Counted from the first letter of the stretch, positions 23,848-33,575 are shown. The stretch: DNA of 52,371 bases from Nitratireductor sp. ZSWI3 (GCF_024655565.1 NZ_JANKOF010000028.1:1-52371), one strand, 5' to 3'. Numbers and translations are program-made. Notes: generated by a model not told the origin, from the sequence alone.

Positions 23848-24579
23848 ATGAGGCTCGATCAGGTCCTCGTCGAGCGCGGTCTGTTCGACAGCCGGGCCCG
23901 CGCCCGCGACGCGATCCTGCGGGGCACGGTGTCGGTCGACGGAAAGCCGGCGAGGAAGCCCGGGCAGACGGTTTCCGGTGATGCAGGAATCACGGTCGAC
24001 GATCCCGCCAGCGGCTATGTCTCGCGCGCGGCGCTGAAGCTCAAGCACGCGCTCGACCTCTTCGGCCTCGACCCGACCGGTGCGGAGGCGCTGGACATCG
24101 GCGCTTCGACCGGCGGCTTCACGCAGGTGCTTCTGGAGCGCGGCGCAAGGCATGTGACGGCCATCGACGTGGGCAGCGGCCAGATGGACCCGCGAGTCAG
24201 CGAGGATCCGCGCGTCACCTCGCTCGAGGGCGTCAACGCGCGCCACCTGACGCTCGACGCGATGGGTGGCCGCAGGCCGGATTTCCTCGTCTCGGACGTC
24301 AGCTTCATTTCCCTGAAGCTGGCGCTGCCGCCGGCCCTGTCGCTGGCGGCGCCGGGTGCCCGGGGCGTCTTTCTGGTCAAGCCGCAGTTCGAGGCGGGGC
24401 GCCAGGCGATCGGCAAGGGCGGTCTGCTGCGCGACCCGCAGCAGGCAGAGGCCATCGCCGCCGACCTGCATGCCTGGCTGGAGACGAACGAAGGATGGCG
24501 GGCCGTCGGGCTGGCCGCCTCTCCCATCGAGGGCGGCGACGGCAATCGCGAATTTCTGCTGGCGGGACAAAAGGCATGA
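23848..24579 (+). CDS. tlyA: TlyA family rRNA methyltransferase/hemolysin-like protein
   Basis: A 243-residue protein with an N-terminal S4 RNA-binding domain (1-60, MRLDQVLVERGLFDSRARAR) followed by an FtsJ-type methyltransferase domain with the SAM loop ALDIGASTGGFTQVLLERGA and VSDVSFISLKLALP. Mycobacterial TlyA 2'-O-methylates 16S and 23S rRNA; the site here is unknown. The ATG at 23848 is 5 bp after the dxs stop; a TTG at 23839 overlapping that stop is possible. Its own stop overlaps the next start (ATGA), so the two methyltransferases are coupled. Confidence 0.9.
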   Translation: MRLDQVLVERGLFDSRARARDAILRGTVSVDGKPARKPGQTVSGDAGITVDDPASGYVSRAALKLKHALDLFGLDPTGAEALDIGASTGGFTQVLLERGARHVTAIDVGSGQMDPRVSEDPRVTSLEGVNARHLTLDAMGGRRPDFLVSDVSFISLKLALPPALSLAAPGARGVFLVKPQFEAGRQAIGKGGLLRDPQQAEAIAADLHAWLETNEGWRAVGLAASPIEGGDGNREFLLAGQKA

Positions 24580-25817
24580 CGCGCCAGACGCTGCTGATCG
24601 ACCGTCTCGGCGCGCAGGGCGACGGGATCGCCGAGACCCCCTCGGGTCCCGTCTACGTGCCGTTCGCCCTGCCGGGAGAGACGGTCGAGGCGCTGGTGCA
24701 GAAGGGCCGCGCGCAGAAGGTGGAGCTGCAGGCGGCCGCGCCGCAGCGGGTGAAGCCTGTCTGCCGCCATTTCGGCGAGTGCGGTGGCTGCGCGGCGCAG
24801 CATCTGGAGGCGGGTGCTTATAGTGAATGGAAGCGTGACAAGCTGGTGCGGGTGCTTGCCGCGCGCGGCATCGCGGCGGATGTGGCGTCGCTCGCCGCTT
24901 GCCCGCCGGCATCGCGCCGCCGCGTGATGCTTTCGGCGCGCCGGCTCGGCGCCGGCGTCGTGCTCGGCTTCAACGCGGCGCAGTCGCACCGCATCGTCGC
25001 CATCGAAGATTGTCCCGTTGCAGTCCCGGAGATTGTCGCCGCCCTCGATGCGCTGCGGGATCTCGCAAAAGTCGTCGCTGCGACGCCGAAGGCGTTCCAC
25101 ATGGCGGTAACGGCCACCGCAACCGGGCTCGACATCGCCGTGGAGGGTTCCGGCCGGCTGGGCGCGAAACAGCGCCGTGCGGCCGTCGATTGCACTCTGG
25201 CCAAGGGGTTCGCGCGCCTGACCGTCGATGGCGAGGTCGTCGTCGAGGCGCGCCAGCCGACGGTGCTGTTCGGCGACGTGCCGGTCATCCTCCCGCCAGG
25301 CGGCTTCCTGCAGGCGACCGCCGGCGCCGAAGCGGCGATGGCCGGACTTGTCGAGACGCATCTCGAAGGCGCCGGGCATGTCGCGGATCTCTTTGCCGGC
25401 AGCGGCACCTTCGCCCTGCGCCTGGCAAGGCGTGGGCGCGTCTATGCCGTCGAAGGGGATGCGGCGGCGCTTGCCGCGCTCGATCGGGCGGCGCGACAAT
25501 GGCCGGCCCTGAAGCCCGTGACCGCGGAAAAGCGCGATCTTTTCCACCGGCCGCTGACGGCGAAGGAACTCGCCGCCTTCGACGGCCTCGTCTTCGATCC
25601 GCCGCGCGCCGGCGCCGAAGCCCAGTGCCGGCAGATCGCCGCCTCCGGCATTCCCCGCGTGGCGGCCGTCTCGTGCAATCCGGGCACGTTGGCGCGTGAC
25701 CTGGCGATCCTTTGCGAAGGCGGCTATCGGGTGAGGGTGGTGGTGCCCATCGACCAGTTCCTGTGGTCACCGCATGTGGAGGCGGTGGCCCTGCTGGAAC
25801 GGACCGGCCGTTGCTGA
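24576..25817 (+). CDS. Class I SAM-dependent RNA (uracil-5) methyltransferase, TrmA/RlmD type
   Basis: A 413-residue m5U methyltransferase. It has an N-terminal TRAM-like segment (1-55) and a [4Fe-4S] site with C63-x5-C69-x2-C72 and C146. The Rossmann domain carries DLFAGSGTFALRL (271-283), DPPRAG (341-346) and the nucleophile C367 in VSCNPGTLARD. All catalytic features are present. It is shorter than E. coli RlmD but has the same plan, so rRNA or tRNA uracil could be the target. It starts in an ATGA overlap with tlyA and ends the cluster that begins at the deacetylase-like gene. Confidence 0.88.
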   Translation: MTRQTLLIDRLGAQGDGIAETPSGPVYVPFALPGETVEALVQKGRAQKVELQAAAPQRVKPVCRHFGECGGCAAQHLEAGAYSEWKRDKLVRVLAARGIAADVASLAACPPASRRRVMLSARRLGAGVVLGFNAAQSHRIVAIEDCPVAVPEIVAALDALRDLAKVVAATPKAFHMAVTATATGLDIAVEGSGRLGAKQRRAAVDCTLAKGFARLTVDGEVVVEARQPTVLFGDVPVILPPGGFLQATAGAEAAMAGLVETHLEGAGHVADLFAGSGTFALRLARRGRVYAVEGDAAALAALDRAARQWPALKPVTAEKRDLFHRPLTAKELAAFDGLVFDPPRAGAEAQCRQIAASGIPRVAAVSCNPGTLARDLAILCEGGYRVRVVVPIDQFLWSPHVEAVALLERTGRC

Positions 25818-25855
25818 AGGCGCGGGCGTCGGTGCCACGCGGGGGCCATGCCTGG

Positions 25856-25956
25856 AGCATTCTGCCGTCAGGCAGAATCACCTGATGACCGCATAGATGC
25901 GGAAAAACAATGAGATGGAACGGGCAACGTTTCCATGAAACGATGAATCGGTCTAG
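25856..25956. repeat. Family B palindromic repeat, long copy
   Basis: Matches 16165-16266 with about ten substitutions and one indel, including the tail with CAACGTTTCCATGAAACG. The centre reads GTCAGG-CAGAAT-CACCTGAT. Its last bases, GGTCTAG, supply the TAG stop codon (read on the minus strand) of the small gene at 25953-26186. Confidence 0.75.
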
Positions 25957-26186
25957 GGCGCGCCAATGTATGCGGCGCCGGTCCTGCGCGACCGGCCCAG
26001 CATCTCCAGGATCGCTTCTTCGTCGGTCACTCCCGAGCGGAATATCTCGATGATCTCGAGCGCCAGCGCCTCTTCCTGCTGCGGGGTACCGGCGAAGTGC
26101 CGGGCACGGGCGAAAACGCGCCCCAGAAGGTCGATTTCATCAGGACCGAAAATTCCGTTCGCTGCAATGGCAGCACGCATAGGCAT
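25953..26186 (-). CDS. Small conserved hypothetical protein
   Basis: A 77-residue, mainly helical, acidic protein without cysteines, signal peptide or membrane segments. Segments such as FGPDEIDLLGRVFARARHF and EEALALEIIEIFRSGVTDEE are amphipathic. The ATG ending at 26186 is preceded by AAAAGGTG at good spacing, which supports it as a real gene. The stop codon lies inside a family B repeat, so an original C-terminus may have been altered. No function can be assigned. The 262 bp upstream are unusually AT-rich. Confidence 0.6.
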   Translation of the reverse strand: MPMRAAIAANGIFGPDEIDLLGRVFARARHFAGTPQQEEALALEIIEIFRSGVTDEEAILEMLGRSRRTGAAYIGAP

Positions 26187-26279
26187 GGCTACACCTTTTA
26201 ACCGATCCCGACCCTACACCAGTATTTCAGCTTTGCGCTGCGCGATCAATGAAATTCTAGAAAAAATAAAATAAATACA

Positions 26280-26398
26280 AATAGTTAGCATTATTGTCAT
26301 CGTGCCCCGGCGCCTCATAGCTTGCCGCTTCCGCAAGAGGCGAGAGGTCAGACACTTACTGTCTTGACAGAGTTACCGTCACAGCCGAATAGTTAGCA
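26280..26398 (+). promoter_or_regulatory. AT-rich leader with direct repeat AATAGTTAGCA
   Basis: The 11-bp sequence AATAGTTAGCA occurs at 26280-26290 and again at 26388-26398, 108 bp apart. TTGACA (26364-26369) lies just before the second copy and may be a -35 box, with no clear -10. The region is markedly AT-richer than its surroundings. The repeats could be operators for the adjacent ribbon-helix-helix gene at 26449. Confidence 0.4.
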
Positions 26399-26448
26399 AC
26401 TTACTCAATCAACTTCTTCGCTTGGCGAAGCCTCCAGTGGTGCTGTGA

Positions 26449-26661
26449 ATGTCCGAGAGCGAGCGTGGTGAACGGCTGCAGGTCATGCTCAACGCAGAAG
26501 AGCTGCGTGCAATCGACAATTTTCGCTTCGAAAACAGAATGCCGAGCAGGGCCGCAGCCGTGCGGGAGCTTTTACGGCGAGGGTTGTTGGCGGAAGGGTT
26601 CCTGAGCGCGCAGGGCGGCGAGAAATCGCAGGATTTCGGCGTCGTCTCCAACCGGAGCTGA
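26449..26661 (+). CDS. Ribbon-helix-helix (CopG/Arc-like) small DNA-binding protein
   Basis: A 70-residue protein. ERLQVMLNAEELRAIDNFRF followed by RMPSRAAAVRELLRRGLL has the beta strand, two helices and G-L ending of the ribbon-helix-helix fold, which binds DNA as a dimer. The C-terminal 20 residues are polar. No toxin gene is next to it, so an antitoxin role is not supported; a solitary regulator or nucleoid protein is more likely. It converges with tldD. The ATG at 26449 lacks a strong ribosome-binding site. Confidence 0.65.
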   Translation: MSESERGERLQVMLNAEELRAIDNFRFENRMPSRAAAVRELLRRGLLAEGFLSAQGGEKSQDFGVVSNRS

Positions 26662-26679
26662 CACGGGACCCGGACGCCC

Positions 26680-28098
26680 TTACGTCCGCGTGCCGCCCAC
26701 CGTCATCTGGTCCATCCTCAGATGCGGCTGGCCGACACCGACGGGTACGCCCTGGCCGGCCTTGCCGCACATGCCGATGCCGTTGTCGAGCTTCATGTCG
26801 TTGCCGACCATGGAGACCCGGTGCATGGCGTCAGGCCCGTTGCCGATCAGCATTGCGCCCTTCACCGGCTGGGTCACCTTGCCGTCTTCGATCAGGTAGG
26901 CCTCGGTGCAGCCGAACACGAACTTGCCGGAGGTGATGTCCACCTGGCCGCCGCCGAAAGAGACGGCGTAGATGCCTTTCTTCACCGAGGCGATGATCTC
27001 CTCGGGCGCCGTGTCGCCGCCGGTCATATAGGTGTTGGTCATGCGCGGCATCGGCTCATGGGCGTAGGATTCGCGCCGCCCGTTGCCGGTCGGGCGCATG
27101 CCCATCAGGCGGGCGTTCTGGCGGTCCTGCATGTAGCCGACCAGCTTGCCGTCCTCGATCAGTACATTGTGCGCCGACGGCGTTCCCTCGTCGTCGATGG
27201 TCAGCGAGCCGCGCCGCTCGAGGATCGTGCCGTCGTCGACGACGGTGACGCCCTTCGCAGCCACCTGCTGCCCCATCAGCCCGGCGAAAGCGGAGGTCTT
27301 CTTGCGGTTGAAATCGCCTTCGAGCCCGTGGCCGACGGCCTCGTGCAGCATGACGCCCGGCCAGCCATTGGCCAGCACGATGTCGAAGGTGCCGGCCGGC
27401 GAGGGGACGGCCGAAAGGTTGACCAGCGCCTGGCGCAGCGCTTCGCCGGCGGCGAATTGCCAGGAGTCCTCGGCCAGGAACTCGCCAAAGCTCTTGCGTC
27501 CGCCCATGCCGTAGGATCCGGTTTCCTGCCGGTCGCCTTCGCCGACGATGACGGAGACGTTCATGCGCACCAGCGGGCGGATGTCGCGGGCGATCTGGCC
27601 GTCGGCGCGCAGGATCTCCACATGCTGCCACGAGGCGGCCAGCGAGGCGGTGACCTGACGGACACGCGGGTCCCTTGCCCTCAGCCAGGCGTCGATCTCC
27701 TGCAGGAGCCTGGCCTTCGCCTCGAAACCTGGATCGGCGATCGGATTGTCTTCGCCGTAAAGCCGCTGATTCGTCCGCGAGGGTGCGGCGGCGAGCGTGC
27801 CCGCATAGCCGCCCTTGACGGCTGAGACGGCATCGGCGGCACGCCGCAGGGCAGCCTCGGAAAGGTCGCTCGAATGGGCATAGCCGGTGGCCTCGCCCGC
27901 CACGGCGCGCAGACCGAATCCCTGGTCGGTGTTGAAATTCGCCGTCTTCAGCCGCCCGTCGTCGAAGACGAGCGCTTCCCCTTCCCGGTATTCGAGGAAC
28001 AGTTCCCCGTCATCGGCGCCGTGAATAGTGTCGGCGACGATGCCCTTCAGCCGGTCGGCAGAGCAGTCGAAGGCGTCCAGAAGCGATTTGGCGGTCAT
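26680..28098 (-). CDS. tldD: Metalloprotease TldD
   Basis: Subunit of the TldD/TldE zinc protease that degrades unfolded peptides and matures some microcins; TldE (PmbA) is not in this window. The 472-residue product carries the metal motif H252-E253-A-V-G-H257 in VMLHEAVGHGLEGDF, the conserved SLTIDDEGTPS, and the C-terminal Cys region FVFGCTEAYLIEDGKV. Length is typical. The ATG ending at 28098 follows AGGA. In many alphaproteobacteria tldD lies just before the cytochrome oxidase genes, as here, where it is divergent from them. Confidence 0.95.
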   Translation of the reverse strand: MTAKSLLDAFDCSADRLKGIVADTIHGADDGELFLEYREGEALVFDDGRLKTANFNTDQGFGLRAVAGEATGYAHSSDLSEAALRRAADAVSAVKGGYAGTLAAAPSRTNQRLYGEDNPIADPGFEAKARLLQEIDAWLRARDPRVRQVTASLAASWQHVEILRADGQIARDIRPLVRMNVSVIVGEGDRQETGSYGMGGRKSFGEFLAEDSWQFAAGEALRQALVNLSAVPSPAGTFDIVLANGWPGVMLHEAVGHGLEGDFNRKKTSAFAGLMGQQVAAKGVTVVDDGTILERRGSLTIDDEGTPSAHNVLIEDGKLVGYMQDRQNARLMGMRPTGNGRRESYAHEPMPRMTNTYMTGGDTAPEEIIASVKKGIYAVSFGGGQVDITSGKFVFGCTEAYLIEDGKVTQPVKGAMLIGNGPDAMHRVSMVGNDMKLDNGIGMCGKAGQGVPVGVGQPHLRMDQMTVGGTRT

Positions 28099-28239
28099 GA
28101 AGCTATCCTGTCGAAACGTCCTTCCTCATTTAGGAAGGAACGCGCTTTCGATCCAGTGGTGGCCGATCCGGTGGCGGCGCGATGCGAAGCGGTCGGCGCC
28201 TGCCTTGCCCCGCCGCAAGCCTGACGGACGTAAAATGCG

Positions 28240-28752
28240 TTACCGCGGCAGAGCGTCGAAGCCCTCGGCGAAACCATTGAGGTCGACCGGGATGCCGATG
28301 CCTTCCTCCGGCGTCTGGAAGACGATGAAGGTGGCCGCTTCGCCGGTCTTCAGCGTGTTGATGAGCTGCTCCTCGAGGATCACCTCCGCATAGCAGCCGT
28401 CCTGGAAGCAGCGCACGAAATAGGCCCGACCGATGTCCTTGCCATCGACATTGAGGCCGAGGCCATTGGGCAGCAGGACGCCGAGCGGCGCCAGCACGCG
28501 CAGGATCTCCGCCTTGCCGTCGGCGGTTCTCAGCACGACCACGGACAAGCCCATTTCCGGACGGTCCTCGGCGACGACGTTCTGCATCATCGCGCATTGC
28601 TCGCTGGAAGCGCCGGCCGGCGTGTCGCACAGGATCGACCAGGCACCATGGGTGGAGCGGACCGTGCCGCTCTGCTGCGCGCCGGCACTCATGGCGGGAA
28701 GGACGGTCATGGCGAGCGCGAGCGCTGCACGTGTTACGAAAGACATGGTCAT
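28240..28752 (-). CDS. Invasion-associated locus B (IalB) family protein
   Basis: A 170-residue exported protein with a signal peptide ending near S-A-G-A-Q and a mature IalB domain. The domain includes HGAWSILCDTPAGASSEQCAM, VRCFQDGCYAEVILEEQLI and IPVDLNGFAEGFDAL. Four cysteines (two pairs) suggest disulfides in the periplasm. The family is named for a Bartonella erythrocyte-invasion factor but is widespread in free-living Hyphomicrobiales, so pathogenicity is not implied. GGAGCAGGAAGC precedes the ATG ending at 28752. It lies upstream of tldD on the same strand, 141 bp away. Confidence 0.88.
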   Translation of the reverse strand: MTMSFVTRAALALAMTVLPAMSAGAQQSGTVRSTHGAWSILCDTPAGASSEQCAMMQNVVAEDRPEMGLSVVVLRTADGKAEILRVLAPLGVLLPNGLGLNVDGKDIGRAYFVRCFQDGCYAEVILEEQLINTLKTGEAATFIVFQTPEEGIGIPVDLNGFAEGFDALPR

Positions 28753-28960
28753 GCTTCCTGCTCCCGGACGAATCAGGGCAATTTATCCTGCGTTGGCTCT
28801 CGCCGAAAAGGGATTGTGTCGGCAATGGTCGGAAAAACCTGTTCACTCAGGTTCGTCGTGAACAATTTCGGGCGATTCCGACGGAAATGGGACGGTCTCG
28901 CATTTTGTGCTATTGCGCGGGTGCAAGTCTCGGCGTTATGAGCCGGGCTTGGTGGTGCGA

Positions 28961-29094
28961 TCCGGACAGATGGTGTCATCTGTCTGGAAAAGTCTTTCCA
29001 CCGGACCGATAGCCGGTGGGCCGACTTTTCCAAACGGATGGACATCAGCCGTTTGGGGCGGTCCGCCGGGGCGCAAAAATGCCGCATGCGGCAT
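28961..29094. promoter_or_regulatory. Cluster of four hairpins upstream of the cytochrome oxidase operon
   Basis: In order: TCCGGACAGATG-GTGT-CATCTGTCTGGA (12-bp stem, one G-U); TGGAAAAGTC (28985-28994) with GACTTTTCCA (29023-29032), enclosing CCACCGG/CCGGTGG; CCAAACGG (29030-29037) with CCGTTTGG (29049-29056); and the perfect 16-bp palindrome ATGCCGCATGCGGCAT (29079-29094). Adjacent stems share bases at 29030-29032 and 28985-28988. It fills the middle of the 467-bp gap 28753-29219, 125 bp before ctaC. A structured RNA or regulator sites are both possible. Confidence 0.55.
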
Positions 29095-29219
29095 CGAACG
29101 CCTTTCTTGCGGTTCAGATGAGAGTATGGTTTGAACGCGCCATAAAAAGCCAGAATTCCCTTTGCGGCAAAATCGGTTCCGCCGGCTTTGCCGTATCGCC
29201 ACGGGAGATGACGAGGGTT

Positions 29220-30080
29220 ATGAAGAATATCGCTGTTGGCCTTGCCACTCTGCCATTTCTCGCAACGGGCGCCTTCGCTGCGCAGCCCGAGCCTTGGCAG
29301 TACCGGTTCCAACCGGCCGCCACTGGCATCATGCACGAGATCACCTGGTTCGAGCAGTACACCTTGTGGTTCATCGTTCCGATCACGATTCTCGTCATGC
29401 TCCTGCTTGCCTGGTGCATCCTGCGTTTCCGCGCCAGCGCCAACCCGACGCCGTCGCGCACCAGCCACAACACGCTGATCGAGGTGCTGTGGACCGTCGG
29501 GCCGGTGATCGTGCTTCTGTTCCTGGCGGTGCCGTCGTTCCAGCTTCTGACGGCCCAGTACACGCCGAGCGAGGAGCCCGAGCTGACGATCAAGGCGACC
29601 GGCGTGCAGTGGTACTGGGACTACGAATACCAGTTCGACGAGCCGCTCTCCTTCACCTCGCTGATGCTGCAGGAAGGCGACCGCGCCACCGCCGGCAAGG
29701 AGGACAAGGGCGAGTATCCGCGTCTTCTCGCCGTCGACAACGAGATCGTCGTGCCGGTCGACACGACCGTGCGTGTGCTGGTCACCGCGAGCGACGTGAT
29801 CCATGCCTTCGCCATGCCGGCCTTCGGCGTGAAGGTGGACGCGGTGCCTGGTCGCATCAACGAGACCTGGTTCAAGGCGGAGAAGGAAGGCCTCTACTAT
29901 GGCCAGTGCTCCGAACTGTGCGGCAAGGACCACGCCTTCATGCCGATCGCCATCCGCGTCGTGGCAAAGAACCAATATGACACCTGGATCGCGGCCGCCC
30001 GCGATGACCTTGCCGGCGCCAACAGGGCGCTGATGGCTGCGATCGAGGCAAAAACGAAAGTCGCGTCTGCCGGGCAGTGA
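29220..30080 (+). CDS. ctaC: Cytochrome c oxidase subunit II
   Basis: Carries the CuA site that receives electrons from cytochrome c in the aa3 oxidase. The 286-residue product has a signal peptide (1-21), two membrane segments (about 45-70 and 85-110) and a periplasmic cupredoxin domain. The CuA ligands are H195, C230, E232, C234, H238 and M241 (YYGQCSELCGKDHAFMPI), with the aromatic VQWYWDYEY. The ATG at 29220 follows GAGGG; an in-frame ATG at 29208 has a worse spacing. It opens the operon ctaC-ctaD-ctaB-coxF-ctaG-ctaE. Confidence 0.96.
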   Translation: MKNIAVGLATLPFLATGAFAAQPEPWQYRFQPAATGIMHEITWFEQYTLWFIVPITILVMLLLAWCILRFRASANPTPSRTSHNTLIEVLWTVGPVIVLLFLAVPSFQLLTAQYTPSEEPELTIKATGVQWYWDYEYQFDEPLSFTSLMLQEGDRATAGKEDKGEYPRLLAVDNEIVVPVDTTVRVLVTASDVIHAFAMPAFGVKVDAVPGRINETWFKAEKEGLYYGQCSELCGKDHAFMPIAIRVVAKNQYDTWIAAARDDLAGANRALMAAIEAKTKVASAGQ

Positions 30081-30118
30081 TTGCCCGCAGACGTTCGAGA
30101 GAGGAAATGGAGCGGTAG

Positions 30119-31774
<1,656 letters not shown>

Positions 31775-31799
31775 TCGGCGGGCAGATATTTCAACAACA

Positions 31800-31822
31800 G
31801 GCCGCGCGCCCGACGCGCGGCC
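31800..31822 (+). promoter_or_regulatory. Intercistronic hairpin between ctaD and ctaB
   Basis: GGCCGCGCG (31800-31808) pairs perfectly with CGCGCGGCC (31814-31822) around loop CCCGA. No T-run follows, so it is unlikely to be a full terminator. It could protect the ctaCD mRNA end or reduce read-through into the assembly genes. Confidence 0.5.
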
Positions 31823-31848
31823 GATGTCAATGAAGCAGAAGGCTGAAC

Positions 31849-32790
31849 ATGGCGCTGGTCGAACAGAAGCATCTGGATGACGCTGGCTATCGCCTCTCCG
31901 AGGCGCAGCCGGGCGATTTCATCGCGCTTTTGAAGCCGCGCGTCATGTCGCTGGTCGTGTTCACCGCCTTCGTCGGCCTGGCCATGGCGCCGGCCACACC
32001 CAATCCCTTCCTGGCGCTCATCGCGATCGCCGCCATTGCCGTCGGCGCTGGCGCCTCCGGCGCCCTCAACATGTGGTACGATGCCGACATCGATGCCGTC
32101 ATGAGCCGCACCGCCAAGAGGCCGGTGCCGTCCGGGCGCGTGACGCCGGGCGAGGCGCTCTCCTTCGGGCTGATTCTGTCGTTTCTGTCGGTCATGATGC
32201 TCGGCCTGATGGCGAACTGGGTCGCCGGCGCGCTGCTCGCCTTCACCATCTTCTTCTACGCAGTCATCTACACCATGTGGCTGAAGCGCTCGACGCCGCA
32301 GAACATCGTCATCGGCGGCGCCGCCGGCGCGCTGCCCCCGGTCGTCGGCTGGGCCTCTGTGACGGGAACGGTGAGCCTCGAGAGCCTGATCCTGTTCCTG
32401 ATCATCTTCCTGTGGACGCCGCCCCATTTCTGGGCGCTGGCCCTCTTCAAGTCCTCCGACTACGAGCGCGCGGGCATCCCGATGCTGCCGAACGTCGCCG
32501 GACATGCCGCGACCAAGAAGCAGATCTTCATCTATGCGCTGCTGCTGGCGGCGAGCGGCGTGCTGCCGGTGTGGGCCGGCTTTGCGAGCCTTGCCTATGG
32601 CGCGGTCGCCGCGGGGCTCGGCGCGGGCTTCGTCTGGTATTCCTGGCGCGTTCTCAAGATGCCGCAGGACGATCGGTCCATGAAGCCGGCGAAGGCGCTG
32701 TTCGGCTATTCGCTGCTCTATCTCTTCGCAATCTTCACCGCCTTGCTGGCCGACCGTCTGGCGGCGAGCTTCGGGCTCCTTGGAGGCTGA
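31849..32790 (+). CDS. ctaB: Protoheme IX farnesyltransferase (heme O synthase)
   Basis: UbiA-superfamily membrane enzyme that adds a farnesyl group to heme b, the first step to heme a for CtaD. The 313-residue product has the Asp-rich motif [20 protein letters not shown] and the conserved [12 protein letters not shown], with about nine membrane segments. AGAAGG lies just before the ATG at 31849. CoxF starts 4 bp after its stop. CtaA, which makes heme a from heme o, is not in this window. Confidence 0.95.
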   Translation: MALVEQKHLDDAGYRLSEAQPGDFIALLKPRVMSLVVFTAFVGLAMAPATPNPFLALIAIAAIAVGAGASGALNMWYDADIDAVMSRTAKRPVPSGRVTPGEALSFGLILSFLSVMMLGLMANWVAGALLAFTIFFYAVIYTMWLKRSTPQNIVIGGAAGALPPVVGWASVTGTVSLESLILFLIIFLWTPPHFWALALFKSSDYERAGIPMLPNVAGHAATKKQIFIYALLLAASGVLPVWAGFASLAYGAVAAGLGAGFVWYSWRVLKMPQDDRSMKPAKALFGYSLLYLFAIFTALLADRLAASFGLLGG

Positions 32791-32794
32791 GCGG

Positions 32795-32950
32795 ATGGAG
32801 CAGGATTACATCAAGCCGACGGAGGCGCAGCTCAAGGCGCGGCGCAAGCGGTCCGTCGCCATCGCCCTGGCGCTGGCCGCCTTCGTGGTGATCGTCTATG
32901 TCGGCAGCCTGGTGAAGCTCGGGCCGTCCCTGTTCGACCGTGCAATGTAG
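32795..32950 (+). CDS. coxF: CoxF-like small membrane protein of the oxidase operon
   Basis: A 51-residue protein starting [20 protein letters not shown], then one membrane segment (about 21-42, [20 protein letters not shown]) and a short end [11 protein letters not shown]. The N-terminus, followed by the basic cluster, is typical of the CoxF microprotein found between ctaB and ctaG in Hyphomicrobiales; its role in oxidase assembly is inferred from context. It starts 4 bp after ctaB and ends 10 bp before ctaG, so translation is probably coupled. It is easily missed by length cut-offs. Confidence 0.85.
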   Translation: MEQDYIKPTEAQLKARRKRSVAIALALAAFVVIVYVGSLVKLGPSLFDRAM

Positions 32951-32960
32951 AGGTTCGGCG

Positions 32961-33575
32961 ATGAGCGACGAGCAGACCAAAAAGGCCGCAGAGGCAAGCA
33001 GCAGGAACCGCAACGCGGCGATCCTTTGCCTTGCCCTGGTCGGCGGCATGGTCGGCATGGCCTATGCGGCGGTGCCGCTCTACCAGCTCTTCTGCCAGGT
33101 CACCGGCTATGGCGGCACGACACAGCGCGTCGAGCAGTATTCGGACACGATTCTCGACCAGACGATCACCGTGCGCTTCGACGCCAACACCAACGGCGTT
33201 CCGTGGGAATTCGAGCCGGTGCAGCGCGAGGTGACGATGCGCATCGGCGAGACCAAGCAGATCTCCTATATGGCGCGCAACCTTTCCGACAAGGCGACCT
33301 CCGGGACGGCGACCTTCAACGTCTCGCCGGCGCGTGCAGGCGCCTATTTCAACAAGGTGGAATGCTTCTGTTTCACCGAACAGGAGTTGCAACCGGGCGA
33401 GTCCTATGACATGCCCGTCGTATTCTTTGTCGACCCGGAGATCGTGAAGGTGCCGGAGCTTAAGAACCTGAAGACGATAACGCTTTCCTACACATTCTTC
33501 CCGCTTGAGAAGAAGGCGCCGGTTGCCGCCGCGCCCAACAGCAACGCAAATCAGAACGACAATCTCGGGGGCTGA
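32961..33575 (+). CDS. ctaG: Cytochrome c oxidase assembly protein CtaG (Cox11)
   Basis: Copper chaperone that delivers copper to the CuB site of subunit I. The 204-residue product has one N-terminal membrane anchor ([20 protein letters not shown], about 22-41) followed by [17 protein letters not shown] periplasmic immunoglobulin-like domain bears the copper motif C-F-C-F in [12 protein letters not shown]. The ATG at 32961 is preceded by AGAGG. ctaE begins one base after its stop, indicating tight coupling. Confidence 0.95.
   Translation: MSDEQTKKAAEASSRNRNAAILCLALVGGMVGMAYAAVPLYQLFCQVTGYGGTTQRVEQYSDTILDQTITVRFDANTNGVPWEFEPVQREVTMRIGETKQISYMARNLSDKATSGTATFNVSPARAGAYFNKVECFCFTEQELQPGESYDMPVVFFVDPEIVKVPELKNLKTITLSYTFFPLEKKAPVAAAPNSNANQNDNLGG

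Noticed and set aside
26449-26661. Toxin-antitoxin pair with the ribbon-helix-helix protein as antitoxin
   Set aside because: No toxin-like gene is adjacent; neighbours are tldD and another small protein on the opposite strand.
28240-28752. IalB as evidence of a pathogen
   Set aside because: IalB-family proteins are widespread in free-living and symbiotic Hyphomicrobiales.
29016-29219. A ctaC start far upstream inside the hairpin cluster
   Set aside because: It would place about 65 unrelated residues before the signal peptide; ATG 29220 has the ribosome-binding site and a normal signal sequence.
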